Below the pieces are notes generated by a model, which did no database searches, was not told where the DNA came from, and saw only the letters and a list, made by a program, of their open reading frames with translations. Made by a program: the position numbers and the translations under genes. DNA of 64,000 bases from UBA2767 sp965228625 (GTDB taxonomy: Bacteria > Pseudomonadota > Alphaproteobacteria > Rhizobiales > Methyloligellaceae). Location: NCBI GenBank assembly GCA_965228625.1, contig OZ245829.1:3534001-3598000 (forward strand), given 5' to 3'. This document shows positions 28,501 to 36,001 of this stretch, piece by piece (position 1 is the stretch's first letter; each line of letters begins with the position of its first letter).

Positions 28501-30154
28501 TCGCCACACCCGGATCCGTCGTCAGCTCGAGCTGACCGTTATCCGGTTGATCCGTGATCGTGTAGACGAGCTCGGCGCCGTCGTCGTCGGGATCGGTCTC
28601 GTTGAGATCGTCTGTTGTGACCGTGACCGAGCCGCCTTCGTCCACCGTGATGCCGAGATCGCCGATGATCCCCGGAGGTTGATTGACCGGGTCGATGGTG
28701 ACGTTGACGGTCACGATCTCCGAGGTGCCCTGGCCGTCGGACAGCAACAGTGTGTAGGAGTCGCTGGTCGTGTCCGAACCGTCGTGAACATAGATGACGA
28801 GGCCGGCGTCGAGATCGGCCTGCGAGAATGTCGTGATCGCCACACCGGGATTGGATGTGAGTTCAAGTTGGCCGAAATCCGGCGGGTCGATGACGGTGTA
28901 CACCAGCTCGCCCGGTTCGGTGTCCGGATCGTCACCGGTCACGTCGTCCGGCGATATGGACACCGTGCCGCCTTCGGAAACGGTTATCTGGAGATCACCG
29001 AGGATCGTCGGGGCCTCGTTGAGGACGACGTCATCCTCGTCGCTGTCCAATGGCGGCGGGCCTGACTGGTTGTTGCTCTCGTTTTCGTTTTCGTTCTCGT
29101 TTTCCTGGTTCTCACCGCCCGGCTCGCCGGTGTCGCCGTCGATCGACCCCGGGTTCGGCGGATCGGAGTTGATGCCGCCCGAGCCCGAATTGCCGTTCGG
29201 GCCGGCCTGCGGTCCCTCCGGATCCTGCTGTTGCGTCGATGACCAGCTACTGTAGACCGAGTTGATCTGGCCGATCGCCTCGGCGTCGTTGAGGAGGTCC
29301 TCCTGGGTCTTGTCGACCTCGGTGATGTCACCGGTTGCGCTTTCGATTCTCCAGATGCTGCCGACGGACTGGACCGTGCCGATCGGCAGGCCCGTCACAA
29401 GGCTGAAGAGCGTGTACAACCCGATTGCCTGATCGCTCGGATCGGGAACGATCGAGAAATTGACGGTGCCTTGACTGGCATTGATGTCGACGGTCGGCGT
29501 GGTGCCGCGGATGCCCATGGTCGCGACCGGTGTCTGCACCTTCATGTCGCCCGTGGGCGCGATCTTGCCGGCGGCGAAGACAAATGTGCCTTCCACCAGA
29601 TTGAACAGCATGGAGTTGTCCGAACCGTTGGGTTCATACACCAGCTTGTTCAACACCATGCGCGCATTGTTGGAGAGTGAGAACAGCGTACCGTCGAGGA
29701 ACGAGATGCCGAGCTTGCCGCCCGGGCCGGTCATCACCACATCGCCCTGGAAAACGGGATCGCCGACTTTCAGGGTCTCGGTGACGCCGTTGGCTCGCAC
29801 GACCGTCGCGCCGCCTTCCAGCGTCTGGACCTTGCCGATGGACTCCGCCGCCTGGCCCGCGCCGCCGCCGGCCTGCGCATACTGGCCGGGGAATTGCGGT
29901 CCCGCGAGCGACGTGACCACATCGCCGGTGAGCATGGCTCCTTGCGGAGACACCAGCGCGGGCGGCATGTCGGTATTGAAATAGCCGGTGACGACAAGCT
30001 TCGCGCCGTCGGAACCCGTCAGGACCAGGTCGCTGCCGGAGCGCGAAAACTCACCCGTAAACAGCAGACTCGCGTCCGGAACGGCGACGCTCGTCCCCGC
30101 TGCCTCCACAATCTCGTACGAGTGCAGAGAGCCTGATTCAGTGCGTAATCCCAC
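25514..30154 (-). CDS. Giant secreted FecR/cadherin-like/VWA/RTX repeat protein
   Basis: Acidic 1546-residue protein, probably exported by a type I system: no Sec signal, very few basic residues, Ca-binding nonapeptides and a C-terminal VAVAVNVGDDTEAVTSAAIVV-type hydrophobic/acidic tail. Order: N-terminal region (1-110); FecR-like domain (about 115-235, with VGDPVFQGDVVMTG and TPVATMGIRGTTPTVD); Asn/Glu/Gln-rich linker (about 310-378); four cadherin-like repeats of about 110-116 residues (about 380-835); RTX-like calcium motifs; a VWA domain with an intact MIDAS start DVSGSTR (about 1155-1320); then C-terminal RTX motifs (GGEGNDILTGGPGSDTF, about 1430). The start is GTG. It is likely a surface adhesin or signal protein. 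No type I secretion genes are in the window. It precedes the CHASE2 cyclase. Confidence 0.88.
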   Translation of the reverse strand: MGLRTESGSLHSYEIVEAAGTSVAVPDASLLFTGEFSRSGSDLVLTGSDGAKLVVTGYFNTDMPPALVSPQGAMLTGDVVTSLAGPQFPGQYAQAGGGAGQAAESIGKVQTLEGGATVVRANGVTETLKVGDPVFQGDVVMTGPGGKLGISFLDGTLFSLSNNARMVLNKLVYEPNGSDNSMLFNLVEGTFVFAAGKIAPTGDMKVQTPVATMGIRGTTPTVDINASQGTVNFSIVPDPSDQAIGLYTLFSLVTGLPIGTVQSVGSIWRIESATGDITEVDKTQEDLLNDAEAIGQINSVYSSWSSTQQQDPEGPQAGPNGNSGSGGINSDPPNPGSIDGDTGEPGGENQENENENENESNNQSGPPPLDSDEDDVVLNEAPTILGDLQITVSEGGTVSISPDDVTGDDPDTEPGELVYTVIDPPDFGQLELTSNPGVAITTFSQADLDAGLVIYVHDGSDTTSDSYTLLLSDGQGTSEIVTVNVTIDPVNQPPGIIGDLGITVDEGGSVTVTTDDLNETDPDDDGAELVYTITDQPDNGQLELTTDPGVAITSFTQADLDAGLVVYVHDGSETTSDSYEVSLADGGESGSTPATATIDVTINPVNDPPGITGDLGIEVNEGGTVALTTADLDETDPDDDGAELVYTITDQPNNGQLELNTEQGQGVAITSFTQADLEAGLVIYVHDGSDTTNDSYEVSLSDGSENESTATVNVTINPVNDPPEITGDLGITVDEGGTVALTTADLDEADPDDDGAELTYTITDQPDHGQLELTTGPGAAITSFTQADLDAGLVVYVHDGSETTSDSYEVSLADGGENGSTPATATIDVTINPVVDVITGTPGEDDLAGTIGDDIINLLESDDVVSGSAGNDQIDGGEGEDEVDYSGIATQDIVINLVDGTVTGAEIGFDTIANIERFVAGSGNDRLDFAVDTGFFFDGGDGIDTVRFIGGVDINAETTDIEIENVEIIDLNDDPGNTLTIAADDVADANEAGMLTILGGQGDQVNLTNEFFDNDDILQEGSWFNTGQTPPDENGTVFNIYEFFPSDSQTSLAKVAIEEGVGVDIFNVISGDDGPNELIGGPGNDVIFGEGGDDTIFGDPVPPSVETFSETTIPSTEQTLSVSLTMPDASSDDSVLISGSVGRSVIDQPQVNVAFVIDVSGSTRIFSGNDTIGDVNGDGFANTILDAEIAGLEALYASIVDDAGLTNANIALIPFQSTAAAPISFSASQDDNNNQIPDVIEALRALRAGGGTNFELPLQQSISFFNSAAVGANFVFFLSDGSGIGAFSDEVDTLIDPDGIDATIRAFGIGSGANVARLDLIDDGEDNDSVDQPILDPTQLSDELIGSDVTQAEIDRVEFLLDGQVIGTLDSEDLIQTPFGLRYEFEVTGLDPDQANQIEVRVVANDPDETTVSTEQTLEPGEGGNDIIVGGEGNDILTGGPGSDTFVITSLNDGIDTITDFTDDDSLDLTGLLEGAFNADTDDINEFVRATTDENGDTTVAVDIDGADGPAEFADVAILQGVAAGVAVAVNVGDDTEAVTSAAIVV
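27650..29010 (-). repeat. Four tandem coding repeats of about 340 bp (cadherin-like)
   Basis: The units begin near 29010, 28680, 28340 and 27990 and encode ITGDLGITVDEGG ... ADLDETDPDDDGAELVYTITDQP ... FTQADLDAGLVVYVHDGS ... DSYEVSLADG. Some stretches are nearly identical at DNA level, for example 27745-27818 against 28432-28505. This points to recent duplication or gene conversion, and the array may vary in copy number between strains. Confidence 0.85.
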
Positions 30155-30176
30155 GCGCGCAATCCTGCCTAGAAAA

Positions 30177-30202
30177 TCTCACAGGTAGACTAGTCTCACA
30201 GG
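30177..30202. promoter_or_regulatory. Pair of 9-bp direct repeats upstream of the giant secreted-protein gene
   Basis: TCTCACAGG occurs at 30177-30185 and again at 30194-30202, a 17-bp period, around a central AGACTAGTCT palindrome. It lies 23-48 bp before the GTG start. The arrangement resembles a dimeric regulator site; the binding protein is unknown and the assignment is inference. Confidence 0.35.
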
Positions 30203-30296
30203 CGTGTATCAATCAAGCATTTGTGAGGCGATTCGATGGCGATCGTTAAACATGATTAGTGGCAAAAATATCATCATATACAGGCGCTTATGGGAC

Positions 30297-31220
30297 CTAT
30301 AACTTGGCCACCCTGTATCCGACGCGGGGGAAGTGCACGCAGACCTGTCCGATCCGGTCGTCGCTCCGCAGAATTGCAATGGAATCGCGGGATACGGACT
30401 GAACGGTCCCGGTGACCGGCGGGTCGCCACCGTCGCCGTCGGGAACGACGCTCACGCTCATACCCGGTTCTATTTCCTGCGGGTCACGCGGGTCGCCGGC
30501 TTGCGGTGTCTGAGGGGCCGAATCCTTCGCTATATCAAGAGCTTCTTGCGAGTCCATATCGCTCGGTTCGCCATGGCCGATGGCCTTCATCCGCGCTTCC
30601 CACGCTTCCAGCGCGGGAAACTCCGACATGAAGCCGTCGCTTCCCTCCCAGCGGCCGCGCAGAAACCAGACGAGGTAGTAGACCAGTACGTCCGGCAGGC
30701 CCGGCTCGACGAGGAGGAAGTCCCGCCCGTGGGACAGGCGTTCATTGACCCAACCGAACTGGGCGCGGACCTGCGCGAGCGTGTGCGGCAGGCTCGCCTT
30801 GACGGTTTCCATGTCCCAGTCGGGCCCGAAATAGAGCCGTGCGCGGTCCTCAAGCAGGTCGGCGGGCATCTCGTCGGCGGAATAGCCGAGGACGACGCGT
30901 ACGATCTGGTCGAACAGGATCGCGTCGCTCCACCGGCTCAGCACCCACGGCATGCCCTGGCCGCCGCCGGGATAGAATGTCGGCTCCGGGTGCCGGCGAT
31001 CGATTTCCCACAAGATGCACTGACTGTCGCAATAGATATCCGCGCCGATCTGCATCACGGGCGTGCGCCGGTATCCGCCCGTGAGGGGCATCAGGTCGGG
31101 TTTTGGCGGCACACGCGGAATTTGCACCGAGCGCCACGCGAGTTTCTTCACGCCGAGCCCGACGCGCACTTTTTCGGCCACCGGTGACTGGGGATAGTGA
31201 TGCAGGATGATATCGCTCAT
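30297..31220 (-). CDS. GST-family protein with C-terminal SH3-like extension
   Basis: A 307-residue protein. Residues 1-80 form a GST/glutaredoxin-like thioredoxin fold (LHHYPQSPVAEKVRVGLG, RRTPVMQIGADIYCDSQCILWEI), and about 85-215 the helical C-terminal GST domain. After a Gln/Pro-rich linker (about 228-248), roughly 55 residues (IEPGMSVSVVPDGDGGDPPVTGTVQSV ... HFPRVGYRV) look like a small beta barrel of the SH3 type, which is not usual for GSTs. The substrate is unknown. It is 30 bp downstream of the SDR gene on the same strand. Confidence 0.85.
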   Translation of the reverse strand: MSDIILHHYPQSPVAEKVRVGLGVKKLAWRSVQIPRVPPKPDLMPLTGGYRRTPVMQIGADIYCDSQCILWEIDRRHPEPTFYPGGGQGMPWVLSRWSDAILFDQIVRVVLGYSADEMPADLLEDRARLYFGPDWDMETVKASLPHTLAQVRAQFGWVNERLSHGRDFLLVEPGLPDVLVYYLVWFLRGRWEGSDGFMSEFPALEAWEARMKAIGHGEPSDMDSQEALDIAKDSAPQTPQAGDPRDPQEIEPGMSVSVVPDGDGGDPPVTGTVQSVSRDSIAILRSDDRIGQVCVHFPRVGYRVAKL

Positions 31221-31250
31221 TTCGTCACGCCCTCTTGCTGTGGAGCTGGT

Positions 31251-31910
31251 CTACCAGGGCAGTTCGTCGCCTTCGTAGTTCCAGAACGTTCCGCTCTTCT
31301 CGAGGGTCAGGCCATCGATCAGAGGGATCAGGCCGCGTGCCGATTCTTCGGTGCTGACCGGGCCTGAGTGATTGTTGATGTCGGTTGCCACGTATCCGGG
31401 ATGAAGCAGGACGACCGCGATACCACGGTCCTTGAGATCGATGGCGAGGTTTGACCCCACCATGTTCACCGCGGTCTTCGAGATACGGTAGGCATAGGAC
31501 CCGCCCGCGTTCTGGGCTAGCGAACCCATGCGACTGGAGAGAATCGCGACCTTCGCCCCATCGGCCAGGTTCGGCAGCAGCGCCCTGGTCACCCTGAGAG
31601 GGCCAAGCGTGTTGGTTTCGAACTGGGCGCGGATGGCATCCCAGTCGAGATCGTGAAGCCCTTCGCGCGACAGTATGCCGGCATTGTTGATCAGAACGTC
31701 AATCGTGCGTCCTTCGAGCGCGCTTGCCAGCCGGGCGACGGCTTCGTCATCGGCCACATCAATAGCCTCGATCACCTCGACATCCAGGTCCGACAATTCC
31801 GTCGATGACTGACGTACGGTCGCGATGACCTCATCCCCGCGTTCCGAAAGCTGACGGGCGAGCTCAAGGCCGATCCCCTTGTTCGCGCCGGTAATGACAA
31901 CACGTGCCAT
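31251..31910 (-). CDS. Short-chain dehydrogenase/reductase (SDR)
   Basis: Classical SDR of 219 residues with the Rossmann NAD(P) motif GANKGIG (residues 7-13), the NNAG structural motif (about 79-82) and the catalytic YxxxK in YAYRISK, with the Ser in LSSRMGS. An Arg near the end of beta-2 (VRQSS) suggests NADPH preference, tentatively. It resembles the carbonyl-reductase-like and C-factor-like group. It is on the same strand as the FAH gene 72 bp upstream and the GST gene downstream. The substrate is unknown. Confidence 0.9.
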   Translation of the reverse strand: MARVVITGANKGIGLELARQLSERGDEVIATVRQSSTELSDLDVEVIEAIDVADDEAVARLASALEGRTIDVLINNAGILSREGLHDLDWDAIRAQFETNTLGPLRVTRALLPNLADGAKVAILSSRMGSLAQNAGGSYAYRISKTAVNMVGSNLAIDLKDRGIAVVLLHPGYVATDINNHSGPVSTEESARGLIPLIDGLTLEKSGTFWNYEGDELPW

Positions 31911-31982
31911 GGCATAGTTCCTCTACTTCAGACCGCGCGTTCGCGTCGGTGTGGTTGCCTGGCCTGGCGGACGCCGCAAAAC

Positions 31983-32666
31983 TCAGACGACCTTGAGGTC
32001 GAGAGCCCCGACCTGCTCGACCTCGCCATGGAGATGATCGCCTTTGCTGACCGGTCCGACGCCGGACGGCGTGCCCGTCAGGATGATGTCTCCGGGCACG
32101 AGCGTGAACAGACCGGAAAGATAGGAGATCATTTCGGGTATCTTCCAGATCATCTGGTTGAGATCTCCCTCCTGACGGCGTTCGCCATTGATCTCCAGCC
32201 AGATCGCCCCGGACGCCGGGTGCCCGATGTCGGATGCCGGAACTATTTCGCTGCACGGTGCGGAATGCTCAAAGGCCTTGCCGACCTCCCAGGGGCGGCG
32301 GAGGTCCTTGGCGACGCCCTGCAGGTCGCGACGGGTCATGTCGAGGGCCACGGCGTAGCCAAACACGTGGTTCAGGGCATCGTCGACCGCGATGTTCGTG
32401 CCGCCGCCGCTCAGGGTCGCGACCATCTCCAATTCGAAATGCACGTCCTGTGAAGCCGCCGGGTAGGGAAAATCCTGCCCAAACAGGAGGTTGTCCGGGT
32501 TTTTCTGGAAAAAGAACGGCGGCTCATTGTCGGGATCATGGCCCATCTCGATGGCATGCTCGGCATAGTTCCGCCCGACGCAATAGACGCGGTGCACCGG
32601 GAACCGGTCCGGCGTCCCCCTGACGGGTAACGTTGCCCGCGGCGGCGGATCAAAAACGTATTCCAT
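31983..32666 (-). CDS. Fumarylacetoacetate hydrolase (FAH) family protein
   Basis: A 227-residue FAH-fold enzyme of the short acylpyruvase/oxaloacetate decarboxylase type (as YcgM/FAHD1). Visible blocks are CVGRNYAEHA, FFQKNPDNLLF, the metal ligands in DVHFELEMVATL, then the DMTRRDLQ segment and ILTGTPSGVGPVSKGD. It probably cleaves an acylpyruvate-like beta-diketone or decarboxylates oxaloacetate, with Mg or Mn. The start at 32666 (MEYVFDP) has GAGGA nine bases upstream; the open frame back to 32756 is not supported. It may be controlled by the IclR gene 105 bp upstream. Confidence 0.9.
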   Translation of the reverse strand: MEYVFDPPPRATLPVRGTPDRFPVHRVYCVGRNYAEHAIEMGHDPDNEPPFFFQKNPDNLLFGQDFPYPAASQDVHFELEMVATLSGGGTNIAVDDALNHVFGYAVALDMTRRDLQGVAKDLRRPWEVGKAFEHSAPCSEIVPASDIGHPASGAIWLEINGERRQEGDLNQMIWKIPEMISYLSGLFTLVPGDIILTGTPSGVGPVSKGDHLHGEVEQVGALDLKVV

Positions 32667-32771
32667 GGAATTTCCTCGTGACATCCCGGCCGCGGAACGG
32701 GCCGGAAAAGGCGAAGTGCTCACAGGCGTTATCGGGAGTTTGCCCGATCGATGCAAGAGGTGCGGCGCCGA

Positions 32772-33602
32772 TCAGCCCTCCGGGACGTGTCCGCCAATCG
32801 ATTTCGTGATCACCGCGGCGGTGCGTTTGACTTTCGGTCCCAGCTCGCCGATCCGCTCGTCCGACATCCGGACCGTGGGCGCGGAGATCGACAAGCCGGC
32901 GATGGCCTCGCCGTGCTCGTTGTAGATCGGCGCCGCCACGCAACGCATACCCTCCGTGCGCTCTTCGTCATCCAGCGCCCAGCCGCGCGCGCGGGCCGCG
33001 GCGAGTTCGGCGAACAGCTTGTCCGGCTCGACCAGTGTCTTGGCGGTGAACTTCTCAAGTCCGGTCTTGTGCAGAATGCGGCGGACCTCATTGTCATTGA
33101 GCGCGGAAAGCAGGGCCTTGCCCGCACCAGAAGCATGGATCGCGCCGCGCGAGCCTGGCCTGTGAAACGCGCGAATGGCATGGTGGCTCTCGACTTGCGA
33201 GATGAACACCACCGCGTTGTCGTCGCGGATCGCCAGATTCACGGTCTCGCCGGTTTCCTCCATGAGGTCGCGCATGATCGCCCGTCCGATGGCGTCGATT
33301 TTCCTGTTGCGCAGAAAGGACGAACCGACCTCGAAGGCCTGAACTCCGATGAGCCAGAGCCCGCGCTCCTCGTCATGCATGACATAGTCATGCGCCTGCA
33401 GCGTGGAGAGGATTCGGTGCGCGGTGGACGGAGGCACACCGGCGCGTTGGGCAACTTCGCTTAACGTCAGACCGTCTTCCTGCGCGATCAGCTCAAGCAG
33501 GGCCAGGGCCCTGTCGAGCGACTGGACCGATTGCGACGTCTGCGCGTTTTTCACGGATGGCGGGCGTCCGCGGGGGCGTTTCAGTTCGACCGTGCGTGCC
33601 AT
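32772..33602 (-). CDS. IclR family regulator divergent from gcl
   Basis: Transcription factor of 276 residues. The N-terminal winged helix (about 25-85) includes QSLDRALALLELIAQEDGLTLSEVAQRAGVPPSTAHRILSTL, and the effector domain covers about 100-270. It begins with a basic arm (ARTVELKRPRGRPPS) like an AT-hook, which may add minor-groove contact. It is transcribed away from gcl-hyi-glxR, the position held by AllR/GclR-type IclR repressors that respond to glyoxylate or allantoin-related ligands in other bacteria. Role as the regulator of the glyoxylate genes is inferred from position and from the palindrome at 33805-33819. Confidence 0.9.
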   Translation of the reverse strand: MARTVELKRPRGRPPSVKNAQTSQSVQSLDRALALLELIAQEDGLTLSEVAQRAGVPPSTAHRILSTLQAHDYVMHDEERGLWLIGVQAFEVGSSFLRNRKIDAIGRAIMRDLMEETGETVNLAIRDDNAVVFISQVESHHAIRAFHRPGSRGAIHASGAGKALLSALNDNEVRRILHKTGLEKFTAKTLVEPDKLFAELAAARARGWALDDEERTEGMRCVAAPIYNEHGEAIAGLSISAPTVRMSDERIGELGPKVKRTAAVITKSIGGHVPEG

Positions 33603-33734
33603 GTCCTGACGTCCCCTTCCATCCGTGCCTGATCGGGCGATTGGTGCTTCTGGTGCGCTTCAGTCTAGCCAGAAACACGCGGTCAGGCACGTCCGAAGTG
33701 TTACACGATTCATTTTCGGAAAGATATCTCTATT

Positions 33735-33761
33735 TTGTGACACAATGTCGCGATGTATAAT
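33735..33761 (+). promoter_or_regulatory. Candidate sigma70-type promoter of gcl
   Basis: A perfect TATAAT lies at 33756-33761 with TTGTGA at 33735-33740, a 15-bp spacer that is shorter than ideal. The surrounding 150 bp is distinctly AT-rich. It is about 125 bp before the gcl start, leaving room for the operator-like palindrome downstream. Confidence 0.45.
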
Positions 33762-33804
33762 AAAAATTGTTTTAAATCAGGATATAAGCATATTTTTCAT
33801 ATCG

Positions 33805-33819
33805 TGAAAATAATTTTCA
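33805..33819. promoter_or_regulatory. 15-bp IclR-like operator palindrome upstream of gcl
   Basis: TGAAAATAATTTTCA is a perfect palindrome around a central A. It matches the architecture of the classical IclR-family box TGGAAATnATTTCCA with one change per half site. It lies between the gcl promoter candidate and the gene, where binding would repress, and next to the divergent IclR gene. Confidence 0.6.
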
Positions 33820-33884
33820 TTTTCTTGATTTACGTACATCGGTCTGGTATATGGATGACAGTTCCATTCAGGGAGGAGTTTCAA

Positions 33885-35726
33885 ATGGCTCGAATGCGCG
33901 CGGTCGATGCAGCGGTCAAGGTTCTCGAAAAGGAAGGAGTCGATACGGCGTTCGGCGTGCCCGGAGCGGCGATCAACCCGCTCTATTCCGCCATGCGGGA
34001 ACGCGGCACGATTCGGCATATTCTCGCCCGCCATGTGGAGGGCGCATCGCACATGGCGGAAGGCTACACGCGTGCGGAGGCGGGCAATATCGGTGTGTGT
34101 ATCGGCACATCCGGACCGGCCGGCACCGACATGATCACCGGCCTCTATTCGGCATCGGCCGACTCCATTCCCATCCTGTGCATCACCGGGCAGGCGCCGC
34201 GCGCGAAGCTCGACAAGGAGGACTTCCAGGCCGTCGACATCGAGTCCATTGCCAAGCCGGTGACGAAGTGGGCGGTCACCGTCAAGGAGCCGGCGCTGGT
34301 TCCGATGGCGCTGCAGAAGGCGTTCCACGAGATGCGTTCGGGCCGGCCGGGTCCGGTCCTCATCGATCTGCCGCTCGATGTTCAACTCGGCGAGATCGAG
34401 TTCGACGAGGATACCTACGAGCCGCTCGTTCCTTACAAGCCGGCCGCGACACGCGCCCAGGCGGAGAAGGCGCTGTCCATGATGAACGAGGCGGAACGGC
34501 CGCTCATTGTGGCCGGAGGCGGGATCATCAATGCCGATGCCAGCGACAAGCTCGTCGAGTTTGCCGAGATCACGGGCATTCCGGTCATTCCGACCCTGAT
34601 GGGGTGGGGCACCATTCCCGACGATCATCCTCTTATGGCGGGCATGGTCGGGCTCCAGACCAGCCATCGCTACGGCAACGCGACGTTCCAGCGTTCCGAT
34701 TTCGTGTTCGGCATCGGAAACCGGTGGGCCAATCGCCATACGGGATCCGTCGAGGTCTACACCAAGGGACGCAAGTTCATTCACGTGGATATCGAGCCGA
34801 CCCAGATCGGTCGCGTGTTCGCGCCCGATTTCGGCATCGTCTCGGATGCCGGCGCTGCGCTGGACCAGTTCATCGAGGTGGCGAAGGCGATGAAGGCCGA
34901 AGGCAAGCTCAAGGACCGCAGCAAGTGGGCGAGCCAGTGCCAGTACCGCAAGTCCGTGATGTTGCGGAAATCCCACTTTGACGATGTGCCGCTCAAACCG
35001 CAACGCGTCTATCAGGAGATGAACGACGCATTCGACCGCGACACGTGCTACGTCACGACGATCGGCCTGTCGCAGATTGCCGGTGCCCAGTTCCTGCGGG
35101 TGTTCGAGCCGCGCAACTGGATCAATTGCGGGCAGGCGGGTCCCCTGGGCTGGACCCTTCCGGCGGCGCTCGGTGTCCGTGCCGCACTGCCCGACAAGAA
35201 GATCGTGGCGCTGTCCGGCGACTACGACTTCCAGTTTCTGATCGAAGAACTGGCGGTCGGCGCGCAGCACAAGCTGCCCTTCCTCCAGATCGTGGTGAAC
35301 AATTCCTATCTCGGTCTCATCCGGCAGGCGCAGCGCGGCTTCAAGATGGATTTTGAGGTGTCGCTCGCGTTTGAGAACATCAATACCGAATCCGACGGCG
35401 ACGCCGTGCCCGGTTACGGCGTCGATCATGTCGCGGTGGCGGAAGGTCTCGGTTGCAAGGCGATACGGGTCAAGAGCCCGAATGAGTTCAAGGATGCTTT
35501 CGAGCGTGCCAACGCGCTGATGGAGGAACATCAGGTGCCTGTGGTTCTCGAGTTCATCCTCGAGCGCGTCACCAACATCGCAATGGGCACCGAGATCCAC
35601 GAGGTCAACGAGTTCGAGGACATCCTGTGCCTTGATCCCGAGCTTACGCTGGACCAGCCGGCCGAGTTGGACCCGGAGCTGGAGCCGGCCGCTCAGGAAA
35701 AGGAAAGGGCCGCGGCATCGGCTTGA
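33885..35726 (+). CDS. gcl: Glyoxylate carboligase (tartronate-semialdehyde synthase)
   Basis: ThDP-dependent enzyme of 613 residues that joins two glyoxylates to tartronate semialdehyde plus CO2. It follows Escherichia coli Gcl almost word for word at the N-terminus (MRAVDAAVKVLEKEGVDTAFGVPGAAINP, HILARHVEGASHMAEGYTRAEAGNIGVC). The residue in the usual catalytic Glu position is Val (V51), the known Gcl peculiarity. The ThDP motif runs from SGDYDFQF to VVNNSYLGL. The C-terminus has an extra acidic tail (DPELTLDQPAELDPELEPA). The start is set at 33885, with GGGAGGAG seven bases upstream. It is followed by a terminator, then hyi and glxR. Confidence 0.97.
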   Translation: MARMRAVDAAVKVLEKEGVDTAFGVPGAAINPLYSAMRERGTIRHILARHVEGASHMAEGYTRAEAGNIGVCIGTSGPAGTDMITGLYSASADSIPILCITGQAPRAKLDKEDFQAVDIESIAKPVTKWAVTVKEPALVPMALQKAFHEMRSGRPGPVLIDLPLDVQLGEIEFDEDTYEPLVPYKPAATRAQAEKALSMMNEAERPLIVAGGGIINADASDKLVEFAEITGIPVIPTLMGWGTIPDDHPLMAGMVGLQTSHRYGNATFQRSDFVFGIGNRWANRHTGSVEVYTKGRKFIHVDIEPTQIGRVFAPDFGIVSDAGAALDQFIEVAKAMKAEGKLKDRSKWASQCQYRKSVMLRKSHFDDVPLKPQRVYQEMNDAFDRDTCYVTTIGLSQIAGAQFLRVFEPRNWINCGQAGPLGWTLPAALGVRAALPDKKIVALSGDYDFQFLIEELAVGAQHKLPFLQIVVNNSYLGLIRQAQRGFKMDFEVSLAFENINTESDGDAVPGYGVDHVAVAEGLGCKAIRVKSPNEFKDAFERANALMEEHQVPVVLEFILERVTNIAMGTEIHEVNEFEDILCLDPELTLDQPAELDPELEPAAQEKERAAASA

Positions 35727-35750
35727 GGCTTCCGAAGTCCCCCGATCTTG

Positions 35751-35806
35751 GCTGGCAAGCGGGTACTCCACTCCTCTCTATAGCCGCTTGCCGGCCCTTT
35801 TTTTGT
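35751..35806 (+). terminator. Rho-independent terminator after gcl
   Basis: The arms GGCTGGCAAGCGG (35751-35763) and CCGCTTGCCGGCC (35785-35797) pair over 13 bp with one G-U, enclose a 21-base loop and are followed by a run of T (35799-35805). It sits 24 bp after the gcl stop, so hyi and glxR need read-through or their own promoter. Confidence 0.8.
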
Positions 35807-36001
35807 TGACTTCCACCGCTGCGGGCAGAGAAACGATGGTGTCAGGTCAAAACACCTTTTTTGGATGCCGGCTTGGCTTCCACGGTAAAACCGGGTGAAT
35901 TGATCACGACCGAAACACCTCTTCGCCAGCCGGCCAAATTATCTTAAGACTCCGCGTCATCTGCCTCCTCCTCGGGCGCGGCCAATAGCAGGGAAAATCC
36001 G

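Noticed and set aside
27098..29065. 655-codon open frame opposite the repeat region of the giant gene
   Set aside because: It only mirrors the cadherin-like repeats on the other strand and has no recognisable domain.
33777..35771. 664-codon open frame opposite gcl
   Set aside because: Fully antisense to a clearly conserved enzyme; composition and lack of motifs show it is a shadow.
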